Below, one piece after another: positions 1-6,406 of a DNA stretch of 18,506 nucleotides. Every line of letters begins with the position of its first letter. Position 1 is the stretch's first letter. The translations under genes and the position numbers were made by a program. Source of the DNA: Pseudomonadota bacterium (GTDB lineage: Bacteria > Myxococcota > Polyangia > Polyangiales > Polyangiaceae); contig JAEZYO010000903.1 of assembly GCA_023419055.1 (NCBI GenBank), forward strand, positions 1 to 18,506. The letters run 5' to 3'. Under the pieces are notes generated by a model. The model ran no database searches, had not been told where the DNA came from, and saw only the letters and a program-made list of their open reading frames with translations.

Positions 1-1
1 C

Positions 2-856
2 TTCGACGAAGCCGTGCGACTGATGAACCGCGAGAACTTCCACGAGGCTTGTCCGAAGCTCGAGGCGAGCCAAGATCTCGACCCCGGGATCGGAACGCTG
101 CTCTATCTCGGCGACTGTTACGAACACCTTGGTCGCCGCGCGAGCGCGTGGGCGACGTTCCGGGACGCGGAGTCGCTGGCCCGCTCGAGTGGTCAAGCCG
201 CGCGCGCCGACCTCGCGGCGACGCGCGCCAAGGCGCTCGACGAAAAGCTTTCGCACCTGACCATCTCCGTGCCGGTGCACGCTCGCATCGAGGGGCTCCT
301 GGTCCGACTGGGCGATCGCACGCTGTCGAACGCCAGCTTCGAGCAGCCGTTTCCGATCGACCCGGGTCAGCAGGTGATGGAAGTCACGGCTCCCGGACAT
401 CAGCCGTATTACCGGACTCTCGTCGTGACCGACGACGGCCCGCACGACTATCGTCTGGTCGTGCCCACGCTGCTACCCGCGCCGACCAGCGATCGCGGCA
501 CCACCATGCGCACTCTGGGCGTCGTCACGGGAGCCGTGGGCATTGCGGCCGTCGGTACCGGCGCCGTTTTCGGGATCCTGGCGGCCGAAAAGAACGCCGA
601 CGCGGTGCGTTATTGCCCCGAAGATCCGAAAGGGTGCAGCGAGCGAGGCGTCGAGTTGCAAGACGACGCCGAGAGCTTCACTACCGTCGCGAAAAGCAGC
701 CTTGCAGCGGGTGGTGGTCTGATCCTGACCGGTATCGTGCTCTACGTCGCCGCGCCGTCGGACACGGAAAAGGAGCGCGCGGCCGCGCTGAAGCGGGTCA
801 AGCTCTCGCCGCTGCTCGGAAGTCGGTGGGGCGCGTCCGTCAACGCCTCGTTCTAG
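2..856 (+). CDS. TPR-like / PEGA-like membrane protein, 5' end missing
   Basis: The reading frame is already open at the window edge (FDEAVRLMNRENFHEACPKL), so the true start and probably a signal peptide lie upstream. The first 75 or so residues look like a TPR-type helical hairpin, with the 'LDPGIGTLLYLGDCYEHLGR' pattern common in myxobacterial exported proteins. A beta-rich segment follows ('SVPVHARIEGLLVRLGD', then 'QQVMEVTAPGHQPYY') that resembles a PEGA surface-layer repeat. The C-terminal third holds two hydrophobic helices, around TMRTLGVVTGAVGIAAVGTG and SSLAAGGGLILTGIVLYVAA, with a Cys-containing loop between them, and the protein ends in 'ASVNASF'. This architecture is widespread in Polyangiales, often beside Ser/Thr kinases, and its function is unknown. 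I infer an envelope-anchored, protein-interaction role. I am confident the gene is real and only moderately sure of the domain names. Confidence 0.85.
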   Translation, partial: FDEAVRLMNRENFHEACPKLEASQDLDPGIGTLLYLGDCYEHLGRRASAWATFRDAESLARSSGQAARADLAATRAKALDEKLSHLTISVPVHARIEGLLVRLGDRTLSNASFEQPFPIDPGQQVMEVTAPGHQPYYRTLVVTDDGPHDYRLVVPTLLPAPTSDRGTTMRTLGVVTGAVGIAAVGTGAVFGILAAEKNADAVRYCPEDPKGCSERGVELQDDAESFTTVAKSSLAAGGGLILTGIVLYVAAPSDTEKERAAALKRVKLSPLLGSRWGASVNASF

Positions 857-893
857 CAGCAGCGACTCTTCGAATCGCACCGAGGGGCTTCTC

Positions 894-911
894 CTCGCGG
901 AGCGCCGCGAG
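894..911. other. GC-rich hairpin between two genes
   Basis: A perfect 7-bp stem (CTCGCGG / CCGCGAG) closes on the tetraloop AGCG. It lies 38 nt past the stop of the TPR-like gene and ends 3 nt before the upstream candidate ATG (914) of the next gene. No T-run follows, so it is not a classic intrinsic terminator. Because it would bury the ribosome-binding region of that ATG, it slightly favours the internal ATG at 926 as the true start. Confidence 0.3.
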
Positions 912-925
912 CTATGCTCGGCCGC

Positions 926-1423
926 ATGAACGCGTTGCGCGATCCCCGGCGGGGGAAGAGGGTCTGGTGCGCGCTGTCCTTGGTTTCGGCACTGGGAGTC
1001 ATCGTGAGCTGCGGCTCGGACGACTCCGACGACGGAACGACCGGCAGCGGTGGTAGTTCTGGGAGCGCGGGTGGGAAGGGAGGGTCCGCGGGCACGAGCT
1101 CGAGCGGTGGCAGCTCCGCGGGCACGACTTCGAACGGTGGCAGCTCCGCGGGCACGACTTCGAGCGGCGGGAGCTCCGCGGGCACGACTTCGAGCGGCGG
1201 GACCAGCTCGACCGGGGGCGCCGGCAACGGCGGTAGCTCCGCAGGTGACGGGGGAAATGGTCAAGGCGGAACCCCAGGATGCGAACTGACGGCGTGTTTG
1301 CGCCCGTATCAGTGCGTCGAGGAGTGTGGGGGACCGGTGCTCTCGAGCACCTGTTGTCCCTGTGAGCCCCCCACGTTCGATGCCTTCACCGAGTGCCGCG
1401 GCGACGGCGGCAGCGGCAGCTAA
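926..1423 (+). CDS. Gly/Ser/Thr-repeat lipoprotein with Cys-rich C-terminus
   Basis: The predicted protein has 165 residues. A basic n-region (MNALRDPRRGKR) and a hydrophobic stretch lead to a lipobox, IVSC, making Cys29 the likely lipidated residue. The next 85 or so residues are low-complexity Gly/Ser/Thr/Ala and include a decapeptide (GGSSAGTTSS type) repeated four times in tandem, encoded by 30-bp DNA repeats. The C-terminus is a compact Cys-rich module, 'CELTACLRPYQCVEECGG' followed by TCCPC, with about eight cysteines that probably form disulphides outside the inner membrane. Such proteins are frequent in myxobacteria, and I know of no assigned function. The flexible repeat probably acts as a spacer holding the Cys module away from the membrane. 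An upstream in-frame ATG at 914 is possible, and neither start has a good Shine-Dalgarno sequence. Confidence 0.8.
   Translation: MNALRDPRRGKRVWCALSLVSALGVIVSCGSDDSDDGTTGSGGSSGSAGGKGGSAGTSSSGGSSAGTTSNGGSSAGTTSSGGSSAGTTSSGGTSSTGGAGNGGSSAGDGGNGQGGTPGCELTACLRPYQCVEECGGPVLSSTCCPCEPPTFDAFTECRGDGGSGS
1081..1200 (+). repeat. Four tandem 30-bp repeats inside the lipoprotein gene
   Basis: Four consecutive 30-bp units, starting at 1081, 1111, 1141 and 1171, share the core CTCCGCGGGCACGA. The last two differ only at their first base, which points to recent duplication by slippage or unequal crossover. Each unit is a multiple of three and encodes ten residues of the Gly/Ser/Thr linker, so copy-number change would keep the reading frame and only lengthen or shorten the spacer. 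Confidence 0.9.
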
Positions 1424-1440
1424 CGTCGCGCCAAAGGGCG

Positions 1441-1683
1441 TCAGAAGCGCTCGATGGACTTCAGGAGCTCGGGCACGAAGTGCGTCCGCGGGCGAATCAA
1501 GGTCGTTCGCGGCTTGCCGGTGGGGATCCGCACGAGCGTCGATAACTCCCGCTGCGGAACGGCGCTCATCGGATCGTCCTCGAAGCGGTACTCGTAAGCG
1601 TCGCCGGAGCCCGATTGAGCCATGGCGGTCGCGGGTAGCAACGCAGCGGCCGAGGCCGCGAGGATCAGAGCGTAGACCTTCAT
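1441..1683 (-). CDS. Small secreted protein of unknown function
   Basis: The predicted protein has 80 residues. The start at 1683 is supported by a clear Shine-Dalgarno (GGAGG, 8 nt upstream). The protein begins with a textbook Sec signal peptide (MKVYALILAASAAALLPATA) ending at AMA-Q, so the mature form has only about 55 residues. The mature part is charged, with an acidic stretch (YRFEDDP) followed by a basic one (TLIRPRTHFVPELLKSIE). I recall similar 'IRPRT-FVPEL-KS' tails in other myxobacterial small exported proteins, but could not search for them. No enzyme motif or cysteine is visible. It lies 64 bp downstream of the sirtuin gene on the same strand and converges on the repeat lipoprotein with a 17-bp gap. 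The function is unknown, and a periplasmic role is inferred only from the signal peptide. Confidence 0.8.
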   Translation of the reverse strand: MKVYALILAASAAALLPATAMAQSGSGDAYEYRFEDDPMSAVPQRELSTLVRIPTGKPRTTLIRPRTHFVPELLKSIERF

Positions 1684-1721
1684 GAGCAGCACCTCCACGC
1701 TCATGGACGCAAGGCCCCGAT

Positions 1722-1740
1722 CGATTCTTTGGAAGAATCG
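1722..1740. other. Perfect AT-richer palindrome between sirtuin and small secreted protein genes
   Basis: CGATTCTT-TGG-AAGAATCG is a perfect 8-bp inverted repeat with a 3-nt centre. It stands out because it is much less GC-rich than its surroundings. It begins 7 nt after the sirtuin stop and ends about 38 nt before the start of the small secreted protein gene. It could be a terminator stem for the sirtuin transcript (no U-tract follows) or an operator for the secreted-protein gene. Confidence 0.35.
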
Positions 1741-1747
1741 TCGAGGT

Positions 1748-2566
1748 TCAGGCGGCGAGCAGCTCGCGTTCGAGGATCGGCAACACTTCTCCGGCGGGGG
1801 CGTCGACCAGCACGCTCGCTTGAGGGTCGCCGCGCGAGGGCCCGAGGTTCACGATACCGATTGGGGTGCCGCGCTCGGAAGCGCGCTTCACGAAGCGGTA
1901 CCCGGAGAACACGGTGAGCGAGGAGCCGACGACGAGCAGGGCTTCGGCTTCGTCCACCCAGGCGTACGCTCGTTCCACGCGCTCACGGGGCACGTTCTCG
2001 CCGAAGAACACGACGTCGGGCTTCATCGGGCCCCGGCAATCCAGGCAGCCCTCGAGCTCGAATTGAGCGCTGAGCTCCGTGGGGAGCTCGGCGTCGCCGT
2101 CCGGCGCCGCCTCCGCGAAGCGGTCGAGCCAGCCGGGGTTGCTCGAGAGCAGGCGAGCCTGGAAGTCGTCGCGAAGCTCGAGCCTGCTGCAGGCGAGGCA
2201 GCGCACGTCGCTCAGCGCGCCGTGGAGCTCGATCACCGATCGGCTCCCGGCCGCCCGATGCAAGCGGTCGACATTCTGCGTGACGAGGCCGCGGATCAGA
2301 CCCGCTTGCTCGAGGCGCGCGAGAGCCTGGTGCGCGCCATTCGGACGCGCCTGAGCCAGCTTGTGCCAGCCGATGACCGCCCGCGCCCAATAGCGCTGCC
2401 GAGCTTTCGGGTCGTGGATGAATTCGCGATACTGCACCGGGTTTCTGGCGCGCCGGGCCGTACCTGGCCCGCGATAGTCGGGAATGCCGGACTCGGTGCT
2501 ACAGCCGGCTCCGGTCAGCACCACCAGGCGGCGCCCCGCGAGCAAACTGACGAGACGATCCAACAT
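1748..2566 (-). CDS. SIRT4-like class II sirtuin (NAD-dependent protein deacylase)
   Basis: The predicted protein has 272 residues, a normal sirtuin length. The NAD-binding motif is [15 protein letters not shown] (residues 19-33), followed by TQNVD (96-100), the catalytic His115 in ELHG and the zinc-binding pairs C123/C126 and C174/C177. Next come PDVVFFGE (183-190) and GSSL (214-217). The '[12 protein letters not shown]' form, a YWAR segment and 'APDGD' between the Cys pairs match class II sirtuins, the group of mitochondrial SIRT4. Members remove acyl groups from lysines using NAD+, and some act as ADP-ribosyltransferases or lipoamidases, so the substrate cannot be told here. The chosen start gives the family-typical N-terminus ([20 protein letters not shown]) but lacks a Shine-Dalgarno. 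A longer form from 2647 is possible but would overlap the divergent gene by about 80 bp. Confidence 0.93.
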   Translation of the reverse strand: MLDRLVSLLAGRRLVVLTGAGCSTESGIPDYRGPGTARRARNPVQYREFIHDPKARQRYWARAVIGWHKLAQARPNGAHQALARLEQAGLIRGLVTQNVDRLHRAAGSRSVIELHGALSDVRCLACSRLELRDDFQARLLSSNPGWLDRFAEAAPDGDAELPTELSAQFELEGCLDCRGPMKPDVVFFGENVPRERVERAYAWVDEAEALLVVGSSLTVFSGYRFVKRASERGTPIGIVNLGPSRGDPQASVLVDAPAGEVLPILERELLAA

Positions 2567-3110
2567 GCCGAACGATTCTAGTCGAGTTGCGAACAGCCGC
2601 ACGTTGAGGCTCCTCTGGGCCAGTATTTTCTCGTCGCTCGGAATCATGGCGGGCTTCGCGGCGATCTTGCCGCCGCCCGAGGGCGAAGCCGACTCGACGC
2701 TCGTTCTCTTGCTCGCGGCCGTAGCGCTCGGGAACGCGGTGATGAGCTTCGTCTTGCCGGAGATCGTCTACCGCGCGGGCGTGCGGCGCGCGAACATTCC
2801 CGTGGACGAGGTGCCCGACCCGAACGCCCCGCAAGGCTTCGCGGGCGCTACCCGGGTGCGGATCTTTCGCGATCCGGGCGCCGCGCGCGCGCTCGCGCGC
2901 CTCCACTTTCAACAGACCTTCATCCTCGGCCTCGCGCTCTCGGAGTCGGTGGGGCTGCTCGGGTTCGTGCTGAACCGTATGGGCTTCTCGTTCCTTTTCA
3001 CGCTGCCCTTCTTCTTGGCTTCCGGCGTCTTGATCGCCGTCCGATTTCCCACGGAGGGCGTCGCGGAGCGCCGGCTCGCCGCGACGCTCGGCGCGCGCTT
3101 CCCGCATTGA
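2565..3110 (+). CDS. Four-helix inner-membrane protein, unknown function
   Basis: The predicted protein has 181 residues and four hydrophobic segments, at about residues 14-35, 45-69, 117-137 and 142-160. A soluble loop of about 50 residues separates helices 2 and 3; it contains '[11 protein letters not shown]' and a basic stretch before helix 3. Helix 3 carries a conserved-looking [13 protein letters not shown] segment. I recognise the general look of a small myxobacterial membrane family but cannot name it. The ATG at 2565 places the first helix completely inside the protein, whereas the later ATG at 2646 would cut it. This start interlocks with the sirtuin start in CATG, so each gene's promoter must lie inside the other. 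The gene ends 71 bp before the MocR-type regulator on the same strand. Confidence 0.75.
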   Translation: MPNDSSRVANSRTLRLLWASIFSSLGIMAGFAAILPPPEGEADSTLVLLLAAVALGNAVMSFVLPEIVYRAGVRRANIPVDEVPDPNAPQGFAGATRVRIFRDPGAARALARLHFQQTFILGLALSESVGLLGFVLNRMGFSFLFTLPFFLASGVLIAVRFPTEGVAERRLAATLGARFPH

Positions 3111-3146
3111 GCTCGTCTGTCCCCGGCGCTTTCCCGGGCCTGTCCC

Positions 3147-3174
3147 TTGGTAAATCCGGGGCCTCGACTAGCCT
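3147..3174 (+). promoter_or_regulatory. Weak candidate promoter for the MocR-type regulator
   Basis: TTGGTA (3147-3152) and TAGCCT (3169-3174) are separated by 16 bp. The second box ends 7 bp before the ATG at 3182, so the transcript would be almost leaderless. No Shine-Dalgarno precedes that ATG, which fits. The matches to the sigma-70 consensus are only partial. Confidence 0.25.
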
Positions 3175-3181
3175 TGTGCAC

Positions 3182-4612
3182 ATGAGTCGTGCGCCTTACG
3201 TCAGCTTCGCCGTCCGCCCCGAGTCGCCAGGCCGACGCCTCGGTTCTCGTGACGTGATCGAGGCCCTGAGCCAGGAGCTCGCGCTCGGTCGCCTGCCGGT
3301 CGGGAGCCGTCTGCCGCCGGTGAGGGTGCTCGAGGCGCAGCTCGGCCTTTCGAAGAACACCGTTCAAACCGCCTATGACGAGCTCGTCGCGCGCGGGTTG
3401 CTAGAGACCCGAGAGCGAGAAGGGGTGTTCGTCGCCGCGCGCTCCGAGGCGCAGGGCGTCCCGCCTGCGTTCCAGGCGCCGGAGCCGAAGCTGCGGCCGG
3501 CGCCGGAGATCGGTCCGACGCGGATCCCGCGCGACGGGATCACGCTCTCCACCGTGTTCGTGGATCCCGAGCTCTTGCCGCGCGAGCGCCTCGAGGAGTG
3601 CGCGCGGTCGGTGCTGAAAGAAGGCCTCGCACCGTTCTACGACGCGCAAGGCCACCCCGGCTTGAGAGAAGCGATTGCGCGGCGACTGCGCTCGCGCGGT
3701 ATGGACGTCGACGCGGACGAGGTGATCGTCACCTGCGGCTCGCAGCAGGCGCTCGACATCGTCGCCCGGGCCTCGGAGGTCCGGCGCGTGGCGATCGAGT
3801 CGCCCACGTACGCGCACGCGAAGCTGCTGTTCGAGAACGCGGGGATGAGCGTCACGAGCCTGCCTTTCGACCCGTTTCGAGGCATCCCTCTCGACGAGTG
3901 GGAGGAGGAGATCCGCCGATCTCGTCCGGGTCTGCTCTACAACATCACGAGCTTCCAGAACCCGACCGGGTACTCGTACTCCACGCACGAGCTCACGAGC
4001 TTGCTCTCGATCGCCGAGCGGTACGGCGCCGCTCTGCTCGAGGACGATTGGGGATCGGACATGCTCTCGGGCAGCGAGTATCGCCCGATGCTGCGCCTGC
4101 TCGGCGGCAAGAACGTGCTCTACGTGAACTCGTTCACGAAGAAGCTCTGGCCCTCGATGCGGGTCGGCTTCATCGTCGCGGCGCCGCACTTGGTTCCAGC
4201 GCTGATCGCGCAGAAGCGCCTGAGCGCCCTCGGCAACCCCTGGTTGACCGAGGCGACGGTGGCCGAGTTTTTGGAGCGCGGCTACTACGACGCCCACCTC
4301 GCGTCGTTGCAGCGCGAGCTCGACGCCCGCTACGCCGCCTGCCTCCTGGCGCTCTCCGAGCTCATGCCCGCAGGCGTGCGCTGGACGACGCCCGGCGGGG
4401 GGCCCACTCTCTGGCTCGAGCTGCCGCGCAGCGTCGATCTCGAGAAGCTGCGGGAGCGCTGCGCTGCGCGAAGGGTCGCGATCGAGTCCACGCGAAACGC
4501 ATTTTGCGGGTCACCCCACCTTCACGGGTTCCGCGTGTCGTTCGCCTTCTCCCCGGTCGCGACGCTGCGGCGCGGGCTCGAGATCCTGGCCGAGGAGATC
4601 GCGCGAGCCTGA
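3182..4612 (+). CDS. MocR/PdxR-type transcriptional regulator (GntR domain + PLP aminotransferase fold)
   Basis: The predicted protein has 476 residues, the normal MocR length. Residues 21-85 form a GntR winged helix (GSRDVIEALSQELALGRLPV, then LGLSKNTVQTAYDELVARG). A linker leads to a class I/II aminotransferase domain with SQQALD, NPTG, EDDW (287-290) and SFTKKLWP, where Lys320 should form the PLP Schiff base; the Arg of MRVGF also fits the phosphate-binding site. MocR proteins bind DNA as domain-swapped dimers and use PLP or a PLP-amino acid adduct as effector, often controlling PLP, GABA, taurine or transport genes. Neither neighbour is an obvious target: upstream lies the four-helix protein and downstream the convergent MutS-like gene, whose stop abuts this one. 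The ATG at 3182 was chosen over 3107 because the extra residues lie outside the fold. The effector and targets are unknown. Confidence 0.92.
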   Translation: MSRAPYVSFAVRPESPGRRLGSRDVIEALSQELALGRLPVGSRLPPVRVLEAQLGLSKNTVQTAYDELVARGLLETREREGVFVAARSEAQGVPPAFQAPEPKLRPAPEIGPTRIPRDGITLSTVFVDPELLPRERLEECARSVLKEGLAPFYDAQGHPGLREAIARRLRSRGMDVDADEVIVTCGSQQALDIVARASEVRRVAIESPTYAHAKLLFENAGMSVTSLPFDPFRGIPLDEWEEEIRRSRPGLLYNITSFQNPTGYSYSTHELTSLLSIAERYGAALLEDDWGSDMLSGSEYRPMLRLLGGKNVLYVNSFTKKLWPSMRVGFIVAAPHLVPALIAQKRLSALGNPWLTEATVAEFLERGYYDAHLASLQRELDARYAACLLALSELMPAGVRWTTPGGGPTLWLELPRSVDLEKLRERCAARRVAIESTRNAFCGSPHLHGFRVSFAFSPVATLRRGLEILAEEIARA

Positions 4613-6280
4613 TCACCCGGCCTTCGCGGCGCGCGGGGCGCTGCGCGAGGGTGGGGTGCTCGTGCGCTCGCGGTCACGGCGGGCGGCTTCTACCAGCGTG
4701 CGCAGCGACTCGCGGGTCACGCCGAGGCGTTCGGCGGTGAGGCGCGCGAGCGACGTCGTCGCCACGCCGGGCACGAAGCGGTAGGTGGGGTGCTGCTCGC
4801 CGTCGAGCTCTACCTGCAAGAACTCGAGTCCCGGAACTGGTCGCTCGTCCCTTAGGTGCTCCGCGAAGTGCAAAAAGTGGGTGCTGATGAAGGCCTGCGG
4901 CTCGAGCTCCGCGAGAAGCTCGAGCACGACGCGGAAGATCTCCTCGGCCTCCGAGGGGTTGGTGCCGGAGCAAAGCTCGTCCAGCACGACCAGGCCGCCC
5001 ACGCACAGCTTCTCGAACAGGCGCCTAATACGTAGGAGCTCCGTTCCGAGCCGTCCCTCGCGCTGGTCGCTCGCCACCTCGTCGACGATGGAGACGAAGA
5101 GCCCCTGACGGAACCCGAGCTTCGCGCTCGCCGCGGGGACCAAGAAGCCACTTTGCGCGAGCAGCTGGGCGAGCCCCACCGCTTGCAAGAGCCGCGTCTT
5201 CCCGCCCGAGTTCGGGCCCGTGACGATCACGAAGCCCGAGCTCTCCGCGGACACGTCGCACGGGCGCGGCGCGTGCTCCTCCAGTAGCAAAAAGGGATTG
5301 TAGAGCGCCCGGAGCTCGAAGCCGGCCTGGTCGTCGCCGGGCTCGGCGAGCTCCGGCAGACACGTCTCGAGCCCGGAAGCCCGAGCGAGCTCCGCGAAGC
5401 CGAGGGCTCCGAGGTAAAACTCGAACGCCGAGAGCAGCTCGAACGCGTCCCGCACGAACGGCTCGATCCCGTCGAACACGCCGTTCACCAGGCGGCCGAG
5501 CACCTCGGCTTGGCGGACGTGGTACCCGCGGAAGAGGAGCCGGAGGCGCGTGAACAGGCGCCGCCACGGGGACGTGTAGTAGCGGTTGCCTGCGTTCTCG
5601 GAGGCTTGAACGATCTCGAAGCCGCGCAGCTGGCCCTCGTAGCCGAGCGTCAGCCTGACCTGCACCGTGGCGAGGTGTCCCTCGTGATCCAGGAGCTGAA
5701 CCAGGTTCTCGTACGCGGCGTCTCCGCGCACTCCTTGCGCGAATTCGCCGAGGCGCCGCAGGCCAGAGCGGCTATTTCTGAACCCATCGCAGAGGAGGTC
5801 GATGCAGCGCTTGGTGGCGCGCAAGATCTCGAGGCGGCGCGCGACGGGATCGAAGTGCTTTCCCGAGTCGGACGACTCGAGCAAGGTGAAGAGCTCGCGC
5901 AGACAGAGATAGCTCTGCTCGAAGCTCTCGCGCAGCGCGGGCGTCCCGAGCAGCTCCGTCAATACACCCTGGCGGAAGCGCACCACCGCGGGATCCGACG
6001 GCGGGAGGGAGAGCAGGCGGGTGAGCCGCGGCTCGTGCGGGCGAAACGTGCGAGCGCCGATCCGAAAGGTCGAGCAGCGCGTCACGAAATCGGAGACGAA
6101 CAGGTCGCGCGCGAAGCACTCCGGAGAAAAGTGGCTCGGCTCGAGCAAAGCTCGGTCCACGATCTGATCGAGCGCGTCGCGATCACCGCCGCTCGCGAAG
6201 GCGAACACCAGCGCTTGCGACAGGGCGCGCGCGTCGAGGCGACGCTTGGGCTCGGGATGCAGCAGGTCGGGGGGGGTCAT
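4613..6280 (-). CDS. Stand-alone MutS-family ATPase (MutS domain V protein)
   Basis: The predicted protein has 555 residues, much shorter than MutS (about 850). The C-terminal half is a MutS-type ABC ATPase: Walker A GPNSGGKT (355-362), Walker B LVVLDE (430-435) followed by the LCSGTNPSEAEE signature region, and the switch His468 in ISTHF. The N-terminal 340 residues are helical and resemble the lever/clamp part (for example LDHEGHLATV, then VFDGIEPFVRDAFELLSA). No N-terminal mismatch-reading domain with a Phe-X-Glu motif is evident, and there is no Smr nuclease domain as in MutS2. The gene is therefore unlikely to do ordinary mismatch recognition; it may act on branched DNA or on another substrate. 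The C-terminal 25 residues are Arg/Ser/Pro-rich and probably disordered. The stop codon abuts that of the MocR gene (TGATCA). Confidence 0.88.
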   Translation of the reverse strand: MTPPDLLHPEPKRRLDARALSQALVFAFASGGDRDALDQIVDRALLEPSHFSPECFARDLFVSDFVTRCSTFRIGARTFRPHEPRLTRLLSLPPSDPAVVRFRQGVLTELLGTPALRESFEQSYLCLRELFTLLESSDSGKHFDPVARRLEILRATKRCIDLLCDGFRNSRSGLRRLGEFAQGVRGDAAYENLVQLLDHEGHLATVQVRLTLGYEGQLRGFEIVQASENAGNRYYTSPWRRLFTRLRLLFRGYHVRQAEVLGRLVNGVFDGIEPFVRDAFELLSAFEFYLGALGFAELARASGLETCLPELAEPGDDQAGFELRALYNPFLLLEEHAPRPCDVSAESSGFVIVTGPNSGGKTRLLQAVGLAQLLAQSGFLVPAASAKLGFRQGLFVSIVDEVASDQREGRLGTELLRIRRLFEKLCVGGLVVLDELCSGTNPSEAEEIFRVVLELLAELEPQAFISTHFLHFAEHLRDERPVPGLEFLQVELDGEQHPTYRFVPGVATTSLARLTAERLGVTRESLRTLVEAARRDRERTSTPPSRSAPRAAKAG

Positions 6281-6338
6281 GCGCGAGCCGGCTCGAAACC
6301 ACAGCGTAAGTCATCCTCGAGCGACTTTCACGGCGGCG

Positions 6339-6398
6339 CGGGTCCCGTAGCGCCGGCGTCGGATCTTGAGCTCCGATCCGGGGACCCGGGAAATTTCC
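6339..6398. other. Nested inverted repeats between two minus-strand genes
   Basis: The outer arms are CGGGTCCC (6339-6346) and GGGACCCG (6381-6388). Nested inside are CGGATC (6360-6365) and GATCCG (6375-6380). The outer arm is followed by the 10-bp palindrome GGAAATTTCC (6389-6398). The block lies just past the stop of the phosphodiester-glycosidase-like gene (6407) and upstream of the MutS-like gene (start 6280). It may be a terminator-like RNA structure or a protein-binding site. No U-tract is present. Confidence 0.35.
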
Positions 6399-6406
6399 TC
6401 ACGCCG

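Noticed and set aside
1081..1200. CRISPR-like array
   Set aside because: The units are contiguous with no spacers and lie in frame inside a coding region.
853..1227. Minus-strand frame encoding a Pro/Glu/Leu/Val repeat protein
   Set aside because: It is the antisense of the 30-bp repeats in the lipoprotein gene. The sense strand has a signal peptide, lipobox and Cys module, while the antisense has none.
1682..2581. Long plus-strand frame opposite the sirtuin
   Set aside because: The opposite strand has complete sirtuin motifs. The plus frame has no recognisable domain and is a shadow from high third-position GC.
3401..4297. Long minus-strand frame inside the MocR-type gene
   Set aside because: It is Arg/His/Glu-rich shadow sequence, and the plus-strand gene shows all GntR and aminotransferase motifs.
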